Made by a program: the position numbers and the translations under genes
Assembly: GCF_013283785.1 (NCBI RefSeq)
Contig: NZ_JABCPZ010000009.1
Location: forward strand, 1 to 64,000
Direction: 5' to 3'
DNA: 64,000 nt
Origin: Nonomuraea antri
GTDB taxonomy: Bacteria > Actinomycetota > Actinomycetes > Streptosporangiales > Streptosporangiaceae
Notes under the pieces: model-generated
Database searches by the model: none
Told to the model about the DNA's origin: nothing
Seen by the model: only the letters and a program-made list of their open reading frames with translations
In this document: piece after piece, positions 53,125 to 61,863 of the stretch
Layout: each line of letters begins with the position of its first letter
Numbering within the stretch: position 1 is the first letter of the stretch

Positions 53125-55254
53125 TCAGGACCGGCGGGTGAGGCGCAGGACGTTGGCGATGATCTTGGCGCCGGCCCCGCCCTCCTGCGTGAGGATCGAC
53201 TCGGGGTGGAACTGCACCGCGTAGCGGCGGCGCGCCACGTCCTCGATGGCCATGACGTTGCCGTCGGGCGTGAGCGCCGTCGGCGTGAAGCCGACCACGC
53301 CCGGCCGCTTGGCGTGCAGCGAGTGGTAGCGAGCCGCGGTGAACACCTCGGGCAGCCCGTCGAGCAGGGCGCTCTCGCCCAGCCTGCTCACCTGGCCGCG
53401 CTTGCCGTGCTCGGGGTAGCCGAGCAGCTCCAGCGAGCCGCCGTCGTACTCGACCATGGCCTGCAGGCCCAGGCAGACGCCGAAGACCGGCAGGTCGCGG
53501 GCGTAGATCTGCTCGATCAGCGCCGACATGCCGAAGTCGGACGGCCAGCCGGGACCGGGCGAGAGCACCACCAGGTCGGGCCCGATCTCGTCGATCATGG
53601 CGGGCGGGAAGCCGTGGCGCAGCGTCACGACGTCGGCGCCCTCCTGGCGGAAGTAGTCGGCCAGGGTGTTGACGAAGGAGTCCTCGTGGTCGACGAGCAG
53701 CACCTTCATGCCCGCGCCCGGCTGCTCCCTGACCGGCTCGGCCACCTCGGCGTGCGGCTGGTTGACCGCGGCCAGGGCGCCGAGCAGGGCGCTGGCCTTG
53801 AGCTCGGTCTCGCGCTCCTCGGCCTCGGGGTCGGAGTCGAACAGCAGCGTCGCACCGGCGCGCACGGTGGCCAGGCCGTTCTTGATCTGCGCGGTACGCA
53901 GGGTCAGGCCGGTGTTCATGGAGCCGTCGAAGCCGATGAAGCCGATCGCGCCGCCGTACCAGCGGCGGGTGGTGGCCTCGTGGTCCTCGATGAACTGCAT
54001 GGCCCACGTCTTGGGCGCGCCGGTCACGGTGACCGCCCACATGTGGGTGAGGAAGGCGTCGAGCGCGTCGAACTCGGGACGCAGGCGGCCCTCGATGTGG
54101 TCGACGGTGTGGATCAGGCGGGAGTAGAGCTCGATCTGACGGCGGCCGATGACCTTGACCGTGCCTGGCACGCAGATGCGCGACTTGTCGTTGCGGTCGA
54201 CGTCGGTGCACATGGTCAGCTCCGACTCCTCCTTCACGCTGGACAGGAGGGTGCGGATGGCCTCGGCGTCCTCGACCGGGTTGCTGCCGCGGGCGATGGT
54301 GCCGGAGATCGGGCAGGTCTCGACGCGGTCGCCGTTGACCCGGACGTACATCTCGGGCGAGGCGCCGACCAGGTGCTCGCCCTCGCCGAGGCTGATGATG
54401 AACTCGTACGGCGCCGGGTTGCCGTGCCGCAGCGCGCGGTAGAAGGCCGACGGGTCGGCGCAGGTGGCGTGGAAGACCTGGCCGGGCACGACCTCGAACA
54501 GGTCGCCGCGCTTGAACTTCTCCTTGGCCGCGGCGACGACCTTGGCGTAGTCGCCCTTCGCCGGGTTCGCCGGCACCTCCTCGGGCACGACCAGCGGGGC
54601 CGAGGCGCCGGAGCGCTCCAGGCCGCGGGTGGTGGCGCCGTCGACGGTGAACTCGTAGCGGTACTCGATACTGGTCTCGCGCTGCCTGTCGATCACGACG
54701 AGCCGGTCGGGCAGGTGGAGTACGAGGTCACGCTGGTCGTCGGGGCGGACGAGCTCGTGCCTGATGGGCTCGAACTGGAAGGCCAGGTCGTAGCCGAAGG
54801 CGCCGTACAGGCCGAGGTGCGGGTCGTCGCCCTTGAAGGCGGCGATGACCTCGCGGATCGCGGTGAAGACGGTGGGCCTGCGACTGCGCATCTCCTCGGG
54901 CAGCAGGTCCTCGGACTCGGCGACGTGCACCTTGATACGGTCGGCCGTCGGCTCCTCGACCGGCTTGCCCGCGGCCAGCAGGCACGAGGCCACGGCGGGC
55001 AGCACGACGCGGCCGCGCTCGTTGAGCGCGGTGGCCGAGATGGTGCGGCCCTTGGCGACCAGTTCGAGGCAGGGGTCGACGTAGCCGAACGCCCATCGGC
55101 TGTAGCGGCCCGGGTAGTCCATGCCCGAGGAGAAGGCGCCCCCGCGCCGCTCGCCCAGGGCGGTCACGATCTCTTCGAGCGCCTCCTCAGGCACGTCACG
55201 TGCCTCGCGCTCCACGCCGATGCCGCCGGCCGTGGTATATCCGCTCGTCTCCAC
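53125..55254 (-). CDS. trpE(G): anthranilate synthase, fused TrpE and TrpG domains
   Basis: 709-aa enzyme making anthranilate from chorismate and glutamine. Residues 1 to ~510 are the chorismate-binding part (CPISGTIARGSNPVEDAE, ELTMCTDVDRND, RLIHTVDHIEGRL, GAPKTWAMQFIEDHE, YGGAIGFIGFDG). Residues ~520-709 are the glutamine amidotransferase (LLVDHEDSFVNTLADYF, FGVCLGLQAM with the nucleophile Cys, VQFHPESI). The GTG at 55254 with AAGGGG upstream starts the chain; the stretch before it is an attenuator. Its Trp-codon leader favours tryptophan synthesis over secondary metabolism. Confidence 0.94.
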   Translation of the reverse strand: METSGYTTAGGIGVEREARDVPEEALEEIVTALGERRGGAFSSGMDYPGRYSRWAFGYVDPCLELVAKGRTISATALNERGRVVLPAVASCLLAAGKPVEEPTADRIKVHVAESEDLLPEEMRSRRPTVFTAIREVIAAFKGDDPHLGLYGAFGYDLAFQFEPIRHELVRPDDQRDLVLHLPDRLVVIDRQRETSIEYRYEFTVDGATTRGLERSGASAPLVVPEEVPANPAKGDYAKVVAAAKEKFKRGDLFEVVPGQVFHATCADPSAFYRALRHGNPAPYEFIISLGEGEHLVGASPEMYVRVNGDRVETCPISGTIARGSNPVEDAEAIRTLLSSVKEESELTMCTDVDRNDKSRICVPGTVKVIGRRQIELYSRLIHTVDHIEGRLRPEFDALDAFLTHMWAVTVTGAPKTWAMQFIEDHEATTRRWYGGAIGFIGFDGSMNTGLTLRTAQIKNGLATVRAGATLLFDSDPEAEERETELKASALLGALAAVNQPHAEVAEPVREQPGAGMKVLLVDHEDSFVNTLADYFRQEGADVVTLRHGFPPAMIDEIGPDLVVLSPGPGWPSDFGMSALIEQIYARDLPVFGVCLGLQAMVEYDGGSLELLGYPEHGKRGQVSRLGESALLDGLPEVFTAARYHSLHAKRPGVVGFTPTALTPDGNVMAIEDVARRRYAVQFHPESILTQEGGAGAKIIANVLRLTRRS

Positions 55255-55303
55255 TGCTGATGCCCCTTTGCCAAAGATGATCCCCGGGGGCGGACAAGCA
55301 GAA

Positions 55304-55367
55304 GGCCGCCTTCCGGGGCGGCCGTCCGTGAATGGAATGCGAAACTCGCGCCGCCTAGGAGCGGCGC
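55304..55367 (-). promoter_or_regulatory. trp transcription attenuator
   Basis: Between trpL and trpE(G) on the minus strand lie four segments: 1 GCGCCGC (55361-55367), 2 GCGGCGC (55348-55354), 3 GGCCGCC (55317-55323), 4 GGCGGCC (55304-55310). 1:2 and 3:4 pair perfectly; 2 also pairs with 3 over GGCGGC/GCCGCC. Hairpin 3:4 is followed by TTCTGCTTGT, a terminator tail. Stalling at the Trp codons would expose 2 to pair with 3 and prevent termination. Confidence 0.85.
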
Positions 55368-55396
55368 CACCACTGAAGCGTAACGCGATTTCGCAT
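55355..55396 (-). CDS. trpL: trp leader peptide
   Basis: 13-residue peptide MRNRVTLQWWRRS with two adjacent Trp codons and a TAG stop, placed just before the attenuator. Ribosome position on the Trp codons would sense charged tRNA-Trp. The -10 element lies six bases upstream and there is no Shine-Dalgarno sequence, so translation is probably leaderless. Trp leaders controlling trpE(G) are known from Streptomyces. Confidence 0.88.
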   Translation of the reverse strand: MRNRVTLQWWRRS

Positions 55397-55402
55397 GCGA
55401 AC

Positions 55403-55432
55403 AGGGTAACCGGCCTACCAAGATCCGCGCAA
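55403..55432 (-). promoter_or_regulatory. trp promoter
   Basis: On the minus strand: -35 TTGCGC (55427-55432), 18 bp, -10 TACCCT (55403-55408), six bases before the trpL ATG. Confidence 0.6.
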
Positions 55433-55468
55433 CGCGCGCCACGCCCACTCGTCCTGTCCCCACTTTTC

Positions 55469-55489
55469 AATACAGAGCTGTACTGTATT
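55469..55489. promoter_or_regulatory. operator of the SDR-TetR operon
   Basis: AATACAG-N7-CTGTATT (55469-55475, 55483-55489) with a nested TACAG/CTGTA. It overlaps the probable -10 TACTGT (55481-55486), which is six bases from the SDR start, so binding there would block transcription. The TetR protein of the operon is the likely ligand-responsive repressor. Confidence 0.7.
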
Positions 55490-55492
55490 CAT

Positions 55493-56311
55493 ATGAAGAT
55501 CTGCCTCATCACCGGGGCCTCGGCCGGCATCGGCCTGGCCACCGCGCTCGACCTGGTCAAGGCGGGTCACGTCGTCTACGGCGCGGCCCGCAGGGTGGAG
55601 CGCATGGAGCCGCTGCGCGCGGCGGGCGGCCACCCGATCGCCCTGGACGTGACCGACGAGGCCGCCGCGGCCCGCGCGGTCGCCACCGTGCTCGACGCCG
55701 AGGGCCGCATCGACGTGCTGGTCAACAACGCCGGCACCGCCGCGCACGGCGCCACCGAGGAGGTGCCGATGGAGCGGGCCAGGCGCGTGTTCGAGGTCAA
55801 CTTGTTCGGCCTGGCGCACCTGACCCGGCTCGTGCTGCCGCACATGCGCGAGCGCCGCTCCGGCACGATCGTCAACGTCTCGTCGATCGCCGGGGAGATC
55901 GCGCTGCCGCTCGGCGCCTGGTACTACGCCTCCAAGCACGCGCTGGAGGCCTACTCCGACTCGCTCAGGCAGGAGATGCGGCCGTTCGGGGTGCGCGTGG
56001 TGCTGGTCCGGCCGGGCATCATCAGGACCGAGTTCGAGCAGGACACCCCGCGCGAGCTGCGCGAGACGTCCGGGCACGGCCCGTACGCCGAGCTGGCCGA
56101 GCGGTTCGCCGCCAAGACCGAGCAGTCGTTCGGCGGCAAGGTCAGGGCCTCCGACCCGGCCGTCGTCGCGCGGGCGATCGCCGGGATCGTCGAATCGGCC
56201 GATCCGAAGCCTCGCTACGCTGTCGGGTACATGGCCAAGACATTGCTGAGGCTCAACCGGATCCTGCCGGACCGCGCCTGGGACAAGCTCATGACCCGCG
56301 GGAGCGCCTAG
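55493..56311 (+). CDS. short-chain dehydrogenase/reductase
   Basis: 272-aa SDR: TGASAGIG at 7-14, NNAG near 78-81, catalytic Ser131, Tyr144 and Lys148 (YYASK), then RPGIIRTEF. The C-terminal basic helix region (VGYMAKTLLRLNRILPDRAWDKLM) is seen in SDRs acting on lipid or retinol-like substrates. ATG at 55493, leaderless. First gene of an operon with a TetR regulator three bases downstream. Confidence 0.9.
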   Translation: MKICLITGASAGIGLATALDLVKAGHVVYGAARRVERMEPLRAAGGHPIALDVTDEAAAARAVATVLDAEGRIDVLVNNAGTAAHGATEEVPMERARRVFEVNLFGLAHLTRLVLPHMRERRSGTIVNVSSIAGEIALPLGAWYYASKHALEAYSDSLRQEMRPFGVRVVLVRPGIIRTEFEQDTPRELRETSGHGPYAELAERFAAKTEQSFGGKVRASDPAVVARAIAGIVESADPKPRYAVGYMAKTLLRLNRILPDRAWDKLMTRGSA

Positions 56312-56314
56312 AAC

Positions 56315-56914
56315 ATGAAGAGCACCACCCGATCCCCTGGCCGCCCGCGCAGCCAGGAGGCCGACGCGGCCATCCTGGCCGCCGCGCTCGACCTGCTCAT
56401 CGAGTACGGCGCCGCGCAGCTGAGCATCGAGCAGGTCGCGCAGCGGGCCGGCGTCACCAGGGCGACGGTCTACCGCAGGTTCGCCGACAAGACGGCGCTG
56501 CTGGTGCAGGCGCTGGAGGTGGCCAACCACGACCACGACCCGGCCTTCGCCGGCTGGCGCGACCTCGACCACATGCTGGCCGAGTGGGCCGACTACCTGA
56601 GCCGGCCGCGCTACCGCCGGCTGCTGCGCAGGCTCTTCGGCGCCGTCGACGACTACCCGGAGCTGGTGAGCACCTACCGCAGCGTCAACAGCGGACGTCG
56701 GGCGGCGGCCGTGCGCGAGGCGCTGGGCCAGGCGCAGGAGCGCGGCGAGCTGCCGCCCGGCCTGGACGTGGCGGTCGTGCAGGAGCTGCTCAACGGCGTG
56801 ATCATGGGCCATCTGGGCCTGCAGCCCGACACGAGCACCGCGGCCGAGATCAAGGCGTACCTGGTGGCGATCATGGAGCAGGTGGGGTACCGGCCGGTGC
56901 GCGCAGACGGCTGA
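56315..56914 (+). CDS. TetR-family regulator
   Basis: 199-aa repressor: HTH IEQVAQRAGVTRATVYRRFADK near 42-63 and a ligand-binding helical C-terminus with a TetR_C-like end. ATG three bases after the SDR stop. It probably controls its own operon through the palindrome at 55469-55489 and responds to a compound the SDR acts on. Confidence 0.93.
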   Translation: MKSTTRSPGRPRSQEADAAILAAALDLLIEYGAAQLSIEQVAQRAGVTRATVYRRFADKTALLVQALEVANHDHDPAFAGWRDLDHMLAEWADYLSRPRYRRLLRRLFGAVDDYPELVSTYRSVNSGRRAAAVREALGQAQERGELPPGLDVAVVQELLNGVIMGHLGLQPDTSTAAEIKAYLVAIMEQVGYRPVRADG

Positions 56915-57043
56915 CCAGATTACATTTCAGGATTTATCACGGCTTGTTGGCATGCGCCCCTTGCGTCGTCCACAGTCACTCTTCACTCTTCTCGACAGAG
57001 GCGTAAAGATCACCTCTCCCCTCCCTGTCGTGAAGGAGAGCGC

Positions 57044-60000
57044 GTGCCGTACACCCTCCGCCGGCGTGCGATCCTTATCGGGATCATCCTTGCCGGACTA
57101 CTATTCCCCGCGGGCGTGGCCCAGGCGGCCCCCGACCCAGCGAAGATCGACAAAGCGGTGCAGGCCCAGCTCGACCGCGACGACAAGGCCACGTTCTGGG
57201 TGCGCATGAAAGGCGTGGCCGACCTGAGCGCCGCCCGCCGGGCCGGCACCAAGCAGGCCAAGGCCAAGCAGGTCTACCAGGCCAAGACCGAGCGGGCCGA
57301 GACCTCGCAGCAGGGCCTGCGCAAGCTGCTCGACGCCCAGCACGCCGAGTACACCCCGTTCTGGATCGTCAACGCGGTCCGCGTGACCGCCGGGGCCAAG
57401 CTCGCCGCCGAGCTCGCCAAGCTGCCCGAGGTGGAGCGCATCGACCCGGTGTCCACCGTGGCGCTGCCCAAGCCGGTGCCAGGCACGGCCGAGGCCCGGG
57501 TGCAGGCGGTCGAGTGGAACATCGACCGGATCAACGCCCCGCGCGTGTGGGGCGAGCGCGGCGACCGCGGCGAGGGCATCGTCATCGCCCACATCGACTC
57601 CGGCGCCCAGTACGACCACCCCGCGCTGGCCGCGAGCTACCGGGGCAACAACGGCGACGGCACCTACAGCCACGACTACAACTGGTTCGACCCGGCGCGG
57701 ATCTGCCCCGAGGCCGCCCCGTGCGACAACAACGGGCACGGCACGCACGTCATGGGCACCATGACCGGCGCCGACGGCATCGGCGTCGCGCCCGGCGCGA
57801 AGTGGATCGCGGCCAAGGGCTGCGAGGTCAGCACCTGCAGCGACGCCTCGCTGCTGGCCGCGGGCCAGTGGGTGCTCGCGCCGACGGACCTGAACGGCCG
57901 CAACCCGCGCCCCGACCTCGCCCCCGACATCGTGAACAACTCCTGGGGCGGCGACGGGTTCGACCCCTGGTACAAGCAGACCGTCGAGGCGTGGATCGCT
58001 GCCGGGATCTTCCCGGCGTTCGCCAACGGCAACGAGGGCCCGGCCTGCCTCACCAGCGGCTCGCCCGGCCAGTACGTGATCAGCTACAGCGCCGGCGGCT
58101 TCGGCGCGAACAACGCGCTGTACAGCGCGTCGAGCAAGGGCGCGGGCGAGGACGGCGAGATCAAGCCGAACATCGCCGCCCCCGCCGTGAACGTGCGCTC
58201 CTCGACCCCCGACGACGGCTACGGCGTCTCCACCGGCACCTCGATGGCCTCGCCACACGTGGCGGCCACGGTGGCGCTGATCTGGTCGGCCGCGCCCCGG
58301 CTGCAGGGGAACGTGGCGGCCACCCGCCCGCTGCTCGACACCACCGCGATCGACGTCGCCGACACCAGTTGCGGCGGCACCGCGGCCGACAACAACGTGT
58401 GGGGCGAGGGACGGCTGGACGCCTTCGCCGCCGTCCAGGCCGCGCCCGCCGAGCCGCTCGGCGACCTGCGCGGCACGGTCACCTCGGCGGGCACGCCGGT
58501 GGCCGGCGCGACGGTCAGCATGACCGGGCCGCTCAGCCGCACGGTCACCACCGGCCAGGACGGCACGTACAGCGTGCCGCGCCTGCTGCCCGGCGAGTAC
58601 CACCTGACCGTGACCAGGTTCGGCCACCAGCCGGCCACCGCGGTCGCGCAGCTCACCGGCGGCCAGAGCACCACCACCGACGTGGCGCTCACCAGGCATC
58701 CCACCGGCGAGGTCACCGGCACGGTCGGCACGGCGGGCACGCCGGAGCCAGGCGCCACGATCGAGGCGGCCGGCACTCCGGTCAGCACGGTCACCGACGC
58801 GGCCGGCCGCTACCGGCTGACCCTGCCGCACGGCGACTACACGCTGAACGTCACGCCGTCGTCGCGGTGCGCGAGCCCGGGCACCGCCACGGTGAGCGTG
58901 ACCGGCGACGTGACCAAGGACATCGAGCTGCCGCTGCGCGGCGACGCCTTCGGCTACACCTGCCGCAGCGCCGCCGAGCCGTACGTGGCCGGCGCCGAGA
59001 AACTGGCCCTGACGGGTGACGACGAGGCGCTCCAGGTCACGCTGCCGTTCCCGATGCCGTTCTACGGCAGCGGCCAGTCCAGGGCCTGGATCAGCACCAA
59101 CGGGTTCCTCAGCTTCGCCACCGACGAGATCGTCACCGGCTCCAACACCAAGCTGCCCGCCACCGGGACCCCGAACCACGCGATCTACCCGTACTGGGAC
59201 GACCTGGTCGTGGACACCGAGTCGGGCATCTACACCGCCGTGCTCGGCCAGGCGCCGAACCGCCGCTACGTGGTCGAGTGGCGCAACGTCACCTTCTACT
59301 CCGCCAAAGACCAGCGGCTGTCGTTCTCGGCGGTGCTCGGCGAGGACGGCTCGATCTCCTTCCGCTACAAGGACATCGAGAGCGAGCGCGACCAGGGCAG
59401 CAGCGCCACGATCGGCGTCGAGAACGCGGCCGGCACCGACGCGCTGATGTACTCCTACGACGAACCGGCGCTGTCGACCGGGCAGAGCCTGGCGATCACC
59501 CCCAGCAGGCACGGGCTGGTCGGCGGCGTCGTCACCGACGCCAACGACGGCAAGCCGCTGGCCGGCGCGAGCGTGAAGATCGGCGACCTGCCCGCGCTCA
59601 CCACCGGACAGGACGGCGCGTTCTTCGGCCAGGTGCTGGCCGGCGACTACCAGGTGACGGTGGCCAAGGAGCACTACGGCACCTTCACCCAGGAGGCCAC
59701 GATCACGCCCGGCACGCTGACCAGGATCGACACCGCGCTGGTCACCGGCCGGGTGAGCGCGTCGGCGGCCGAGCTGACCGTGGTGATGCCGGCCGAGTCC
59801 ACCAGGACGCGCACGCTGGAGCTGACCAACCTGGGCTCGCCCACGCCGTACACGGTGACCACGGACCCGGCGCAGGGCTGGCTGGGCGTCACCCCGGCGG
59901 CCGGCGACCTGGCCAAGGGGCAGAAGGCCACGCTGCGGGTGAGCGTGTCCAGCGCCGGGATCGCGGCCGGCGGGCTGCGCTCGGGCAAGCTGATCGTCAA

Positions 60001-60544
60001 GTCGGCCAGCGGGCGGCAGCCGGTGATCGAGATCGCGGTGACCGTGGTGGTGCCCAAGCACCAGGTGGCCGTGGACGTCGGCGCCACGCGCGGCGTGACC
60101 GACGCCGCCGGTGACTCCTGGTCGCCGGACCGGCGCTACGTCCAGGGCGGGCACGGCTACGTGGCCAACCGCAGCCGCACCGCCGACACCAGCAGGACCA
60201 TCGCCGGCACGCAGGACCAGGCGCTGTACCGCACGGCGCGCGAGGGCATGCTGGAGTACCGGTTCGACGGCGTCCCTGCCGGGACGTACACGGTCGAGCT
60301 GGACTTCGCCGACCTCAGGTCCACCCGGCCCGGCGCGCGCGTGTTCGACGTGCTGGTCGAGGGGCAACTGGCCATCCCGGCGCTGGACCTGGCGCTGGAG
60401 GCGGGCACGTACACGGCGGTGGCCAGGCAGTACACGGTGAAGGTCACCGACGGCCAGCTCAACGTGCGCTTCGCCACCCGGCAGGGCACGACGATCGTCA
60501 ACGCGGTGCGCATCTCGGAGCGGCCGGACAAGGCACTGCCCTAG
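57044..60544 (+). CDS. secreted subtilisin-like S8 protease, multidomain
   Basis: 1166-aa exported protease. Signal peptide (cut near AQAAP, ~29), inhibitor-like propeptide (30-145), S8 domain with Asp185 (HIDSG), His232 (NGHGTHVMG), oxyanion Asn328 and Ser400 (GTSMASPHVA), bacillopeptidase F-like in layout. After ~460 come carboxypeptidase-regulatory-like repeats, a beta-rich region around 640-790, another such repeat near 820-890, a beta domain, and a malectin-like C-terminus (about 1010-1160, VDVGATRGVTDAAGDSW). GTG at 57044 with GAAGGAG upstream. The last domains may bind cell-wall or glycan material. Confidence 0.93.
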   Translation: MPYTLRRRAILIGIILAGLLFPAGVAQAAPDPAKIDKAVQAQLDRDDKATFWVRMKGVADLSAARRAGTKQAKAKQVYQAKTERAETSQQGLRKLLDAQHAEYTPFWIVNAVRVTAGAKLAAELAKLPEVERIDPVSTVALPKPVPGTAEARVQAVEWNIDRINAPRVWGERGDRGEGIVIAHIDSGAQYDHPALAASYRGNNGDGTYSHDYNWFDPARICPEAAPCDNNGHGTHVMGTMTGADGIGVAPGAKWIAAKGCEVSTCSDASLLAAGQWVLAPTDLNGRNPRPDLAPDIVNNSWGGDGFDPWYKQTVEAWIAAGIFPAFANGNEGPACLTSGSPGQYVISYSAGGFGANNALYSASSKGAGEDGEIKPNIAAPAVNVRSSTPDDGYGVSTGTSMASPHVAATVALIWSAAPRLQGNVAATRPLLDTTAIDVADTSCGGTAADNNVWGEGRLDAFAAVQAAPAEPLGDLRGTVTSAGTPVAGATVSMTGPLSRTVTTGQDGTYSVPRLLPGEYHLTVTRFGHQPATAVAQLTGGQSTTTDVALTRHPTGEVTGTVGTAGTPEPGATIEAAGTPVSTVTDAAGRYRLTLPHGDYTLNVTPSSRCASPGTATVSVTGDVTKDIELPLRGDAFGYTCRSAAEPYVAGAEKLALTGDDEALQVTLPFPMPFYGSGQSRAWISTNGFLSFATDEIVTGSNTKLPATGTPNHAIYPYWDDLVVDTESGIYTAVLGQAPNRRYVVEWRNVTFYSAKDQRLSFSAVLGEDGSISFRYKDIESERDQGSSATIGVENAAGTDALMYSYDEPALSTGQSLAITPSRHGLVGGVVTDANDGKPLAGASVKIGDLPALTTGQDGAFFGQVLAGDYQVTVAKEHYGTFTQEATITPGTLTRIDTALVTGRVSASAAELTVVMPAESTRTRTLELTNLGSPTPYTVTTDPAQGWLGVTPAAGDLAKGQKATLRVSVSSAGIAAGGLRSGKLIVKSASGRQPVIEIAVTVVVPKHQVAVDVGATRGVTDAAGDSWSPDRRYVQGGHGYVANRSRTADTSRTIAGTQDQALYRTAREGMLEYRFDGVPAGTYTVELDFADLRSTRPGARVFDVLVEGQLAIPALDLALEAGTYTAVARQYTVKVTDGQLNVRFATRQGTTIVNAVRISERPDKALP

Positions 60545-61863
60545 CGGGTGCGGCCCGCTCCTGAGGCGCCTCTCATGAGCGGGCCGCGCTGCGGCGGGTC
60601 ACGCGGCGGCGCGGGCGGCTGGTCGGCGGGCAGGCGCACGGTGAACACCGCGCCCGCCCCCGGCCCGCCGTCGGCCGCGATCGTGCCGCCGTGCGCGTCC
60701 ACCACCTCGCGGGCCAGCGCCAGGCCGAGCCCCACGCCAGACCCCGGATTGGACCCGTGACCGGGCCCGTAGCCTCGGTCGCCGCGGGCGAACCTGGTGA
60801 ACAGGCGTTCCGCGTCGCGCGGGTCCAGGCCGGTCCCGTCGTCGCGGACACTGAGCAGGACCACGCCGGGCCCGGCCCGAAGCGTCACCAGCACGTGACC
60901 GCCCGCGGCGGTGTGCCGCAGCGCGTTGTCGACCAGCGCCGAGATCACCCGCCGCAACGCGGTCCGCACGCCGCGCACGACGTGCTCGCCCGGCCCTTCG
61001 CTGCGCACGTCCAGGCTGACGCCGCGATCCTCGGCGCGGGCGGTCTCGGCCGTCGCCACCTCCTCGGCCAGCGCGGCCAGGTCCACCGGGCCGAACAGCG
61101 CGCGCATCTGCGTGAGCTGGGCCGACAGCAGCAGGTCGGCCACCACCTCGCCCAGCTGCCCGGTGCCCGCCACCAGCAGGTCGACCTCGTCGAGCACCAG
61201 CACCGGGTCGGCGCCGCGGCGCAGCTTGCGCGCCACGAGCTGGGCGCGGGTGTGCAGCCGGGTCAGCGGGGTGCGCAGCTCGTGGCTGACGTCGGCGGTG
61301 AACCTGCGCTGGCGGGCCAGCGCCTCGCCGAGCGGCGCGATGGCGCTCCTGGCCAGGACCTGGCCGGCCAGCAGCGCGGCCACCAGCCCGGCGATCTCGG
61401 CCAGGGCGAGCGTGCGCAGCAGCCGGTCCTGCTCGGCCCGCTGGTGCCGCAGGTCGAGCACGGCCTGGACGGTCACCGGGCCGCGCCGCTGGGTGCGCAC
61501 GAGGTACCGGCGCCCGCCGAGCTCGGCCTCGGAGACCCTGGTCCGGCCGTCGGCGGCGACCCGGTCCAGCTCCGCCCGGACCGGCAGCCCGGCCGGCGCG
61601 GCGGGTGAGGCGTCCACCGAGCCGCCCCACAGCTCGAACAGCCACATGCAGGGCGGCGGCTGGGCGACCTGCGCGCGGTCCGCGGCGGTGGCCAGGTCGC
61701 GCCGGGCCGCCGCGTCCTGGCCGTGCACGCCCATGCAGTAGATCATCACGCCGACCAGCGCGAGCACCACCGAGATCGCGGCCGCGACCTGCACCGTGAG
61801 CCGGCGGCGGGCGCGCACCAGCAGCCGCCGCTCCGGCGCGGGCGGCCGGGGCCGGCCGGTCAC
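60541..61863 (-). CDS. OmpR-class sensor histidine kinase
   Basis: 440-aa membrane kinase. TM1 near 22-44 (VAAAISVVLALVGVMIY), a short extracellular region with Cys residues (CMWLFELWGG), TM2 near 150-170, HAMP-like linker, H-box FTADVSHELRTPL, N-box LVDNALRHT, G1 DDGTGL and G2 GSGVGLGLALA. GTG at 61863 overlaps the regulator stop (GTGA). Its stop shares the sequence CTAG with the stop of the convergent protease gene. Confidence 0.92.
   Translation of the reverse strand: MTGRPRPPAPERRLLVRARRRLTVQVAAAISVVLALVGVMIYCMGVHGQDAAARRDLATAADRAQVAQPPPCMWLFELWGGSVDASPAAPAGLPVRAELDRVAADGRTRVSEAELGGRRYLVRTQRRGPVTVQAVLDLRHQRAEQDRLLRTLALAEIAGLVAALLAGQVLARSAIAPLGEALARQRRFTADVSHELRTPLTRLHTRAQLVARKLRRGADPVLVLDEVDLLVAGTGQLGEVVADLLLSAQLTQMRALFGPVDLAALAEEVATAETARAEDRGVSLDVRSEGPGEHVVRGVRTALRRVISALVDNALRHTAAGGHVLVTLRAGPGVVLLSVRDDGTGLDPRDAERLFTRFARGDRGYGPGHGSNPGSGVGLGLALAREVVDAHGGTIAADGGPGAGAVFTVRLPADQPPAPPRDPPQRGPLMRGASGAGRTR

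Noticed and set aside
53125..55254. trpE(G) as a secondary-metabolite (phenazine-type) anthranilate synthase
   Set aside because: The Trp-codon leader and attenuator ahead of it point to tryptophan synthesis, and no biosynthetic cluster is adjacent.
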